From: Rothia endophytica
GTDB taxonomy: Bacteria; Actinomycetota; Actinomycetes; Actinomycetales; Micrococcaceae
Reading direction: 5' to 3'
Assembly (NCBI RefSeq): GCF_928381505.1
Contig: NZ_CAKMSJ010000010.1
Coordinates: 1 to 64,000, forward strand
Length of the DNA: 64,000 bases
Shown: piece after piece, positions 63,047-64,000 of the stretch
Numbering within the stretch: the first letter of the stretch is position 1
Layout: each line of letters starts with the position of its first letter
Notes under the pieces: generated by a model
What the model was told of the DNA's origin: nothing
Databases searched by the model: none
The model's input: only the letters and a program-made list of their open reading frames with translations
Made by a program: the position numbers and the translations under genes

Positions 63047-63619
63047 ATGACAGTTCTACCCATCGTTGTGCACGGAAACCCCGTGCTTCACCGCCCGGCT
63101 GCACCCGTTACGTCCTTTGACGACGATTTGAAGCAGCTGATTGCTGATATGTATGAGACGCAGGAGCTTTCCAACGGTGTGGGCCTTGCAGCTCCCCAGG
63201 TGGGAGTCGGTTTGCGGCTCTTTACCTACAAGTTTGACAACGAAGACGGCGTGCCCCCGCTGGGTGTTATTGTCAATCCCCTGCTCACCCTGGGCAAAAT
63301 CTCAACCGCAGAGCCTGATCCCGAAGAAGAAGTTGAAGGGTGCCTCTCCTTCCCCGGTTATTCCTTCCCACTCAAGCGCGCTGAGTGGGTCACAGTGAGC
63401 GGTCAGGACGCTGATGGAAACCCCCTGAAATTTGATGCTACAGGCTGGTTTGCCCGCGTCATGCAGCACGAAACAGATCACCTCGATGGAAAGCTCTACG
63501 TCAACCGCCTTAACCCCCGCTACACCAAGAAGTACAAAAAAGTGGTGAAAGCTGAGGGGTGGACTGTAGACGGCAACAGCTGGGTGCCGGGTGTAGACCC
63601 GGACCCCTTCGGTCACTAA
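63047..63619 (+). CDS. def: Peptide deformylase
   Basis: Removes the N-formyl group of new proteins; Fe2+ enzyme. 190 residues with the three motifs GVGLAAPQ (44-51), EGCLS (97-101, Cys99 metal ligand) and HETDH (141-145). The C-terminal extension KVVKAEGWTVDGNSWVPGVDP is usual in actinobacteria. AAGG lies 8 nt before the ATG. It stands between tRNA-His and rnpB. Confidence 0.96.
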   Translation: MTVLPIVVHGNPVLHRPAAPVTSFDDDLKQLIADMYETQELSNGVGLAAPQVGVGLRLFTYKFDNEDGVPPLGVIVNPLLTLGKISTAEPDPEEEVEGCLSFPGYSFPLKRAEWVTVSGQDADGNPLKFDATGWFARVMQHETDHLDGKLYVNRLNPRYTKKYKKVVKAEGWTVDGNSWVPGVDPDPFGH

Positions 63620-63623
63620 GAAT

Positions 63624-63662
63624 TCAAAAAAGAAGGCGCCCGCTCAACTGAGCGGGCGCCTT
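63624..63662 (-). terminator. Terminator of rnpB
   Basis: Stem aaggcgcccgct / agcgggcgcctt followed on the minus strand by CTTTTTTG, 10 nt after the RNA. Confidence 0.88.
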
Positions 63663-63672
63663 AAGTATTGTG

Positions 63673-64000
63673 GGGACGGGGTGCCCTATAAGCCGGGTTC
63701 TGTACTCGTTGCCGAGTGGCAATCATCCATCTAGACCCACCATTGCTCGTGGGTTCAAGCAGCCTACCCGGGCACTTCGCCGCACTGGCTACTAGCACGC
63801 CCTGTTTGACCTTGCTCCGAGTGGGGTTTACCGAGCCACCCCGGTCGCCCGGGGTGCTGGTGAGCTCTTACCTCACCGTTTCACCCTGACCGCACCAGAG
63901 GTGCGGCGGTCTATTTTCTGTGGCACTGGCCTGCAGGTTACCCTGAGTCGATGTTATCGACCACCCTGTGCTGTGGAGCCCGGACTTTCCTCGAAACCTT
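63673..64000 (-). ncRNA. rnpB: RNase P RNA, nearly complete at window end
   Basis: Catalytic RNA that removes the 5' leader of pre-tRNA, bacterial type A, on the minus strand. Near the 5' end it has the conserved GAGGAAAGTCCGGGCTCC, and the 3' end has ACAGAACCCGGCTTATA. Only some bases of helix P1 are lost at the window edge, so the true 5' end lies beyond position 64000. Confidence 0.95.

Overview
The window is chromosomal DNA of a Gram-positive actinobacterium, most likely of the family Micrococcaceae and possibly Rothia. The reasons are the gene order (rplU-rpmA-obgE-proB-proA; ileS-folC-DUF4233-ndk; clpP1-clpP2-clpX with tig, nei, rpiB, pepN and the globin gene nearby), an actinobacterial ileS T-box leader, a mycothiol-type DsbA-like protein, an MptB-like mannosyltransferase and moderately high GC. 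Genus is a judgement from protein character; nothing here proves it. Almost all of the sequence is ordinary, densely packed core genome. No rRNA, CRISPR array, insertion sequence, prophage or classical defence island was recognised.

Layout. 1-9 kb, minus strand: RNase E/G, ribosomal proteins L21 and L27, the ribosome-assembly GTPase ObgE, proline synthesis genes proB and proA, and a small membrane protein. 9.5-16.4 kb: a VKOR-type thiol oxidase, then on the minus strand ileS under a T-box leader, folC, a DUF4233 protein and ndk. 16.4-24.2 kb: an assimilatory nitrite reduction and siroheme block (precorrin-2 dehydrogenase, nirD, nirB, SUMT, a sirohydrochlorin chelatase-like protein), with pdxY and an SDR gene inside it. 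nirB and nirD are divergently transcribed. 24.3-28.5 kb: an atypical valS and an LssY_C-domain membrane protein. 28.5-38 kb: a DsbA-like oxidoreductase, clpX, clpP2 and clpP1 with a candidate ClgR box, a four-gene iron-siderophore importer with candidate iron boxes, tig, and tRNA-Pro; tRNA-Gly follows on the plus strand.

38.4-46.5 kb is the most distinctive accessory region. A five-gene operon encodes a Tat-exported binding lipoprotein, two DppB/DppC-type permeases, a fused double ATPase, and a fused two-domain CMD/AhpD-like protein with a CxxC motif. It is transcribed away from a divergent FAD/NAD(P)-binding protein. It looks like uptake plus redox processing of an unidentified substrate. 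46.5-55.6 kb: a lipoprotein, nei, rpiB, pepN, a truncated globin, a hypothetical gene, tesB and ettA. 55.7-57.1 kb holds a clearly broken gene (esterase domain plus LGFP repeats). 57.2-64 kb: a YjbR protein, a second-type SSB, a Tag-family protein lacking canonical active-site residues, a beta-lactamase-fold lipoprotein, tRNA-Arg, a mannosyltransferase, orn, tRNA-His, def, and a nearly complete RNase P RNA at the window end.

Functional links. NirB and NirD need siroheme, and SUMT, the dehydrogenase and the chelatase-like protein next to them could supply the whole uroporphyrinogen III to siroheme route. Trigger factor, ClpP1P2 and ClpX form a protein-quality-control neighbourhood that, with nei, rpiB, the DsbA-like gene, pepN and the globin gene, resembles the Rv2457c-Rv2470 region of Mycobacterium tuberculosis. 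Regulation visible in sequence includes the T-box, candidate ClgR and DtxR-type boxes, several palindromes in divergent promoter regions, and numerous hairpin terminators.
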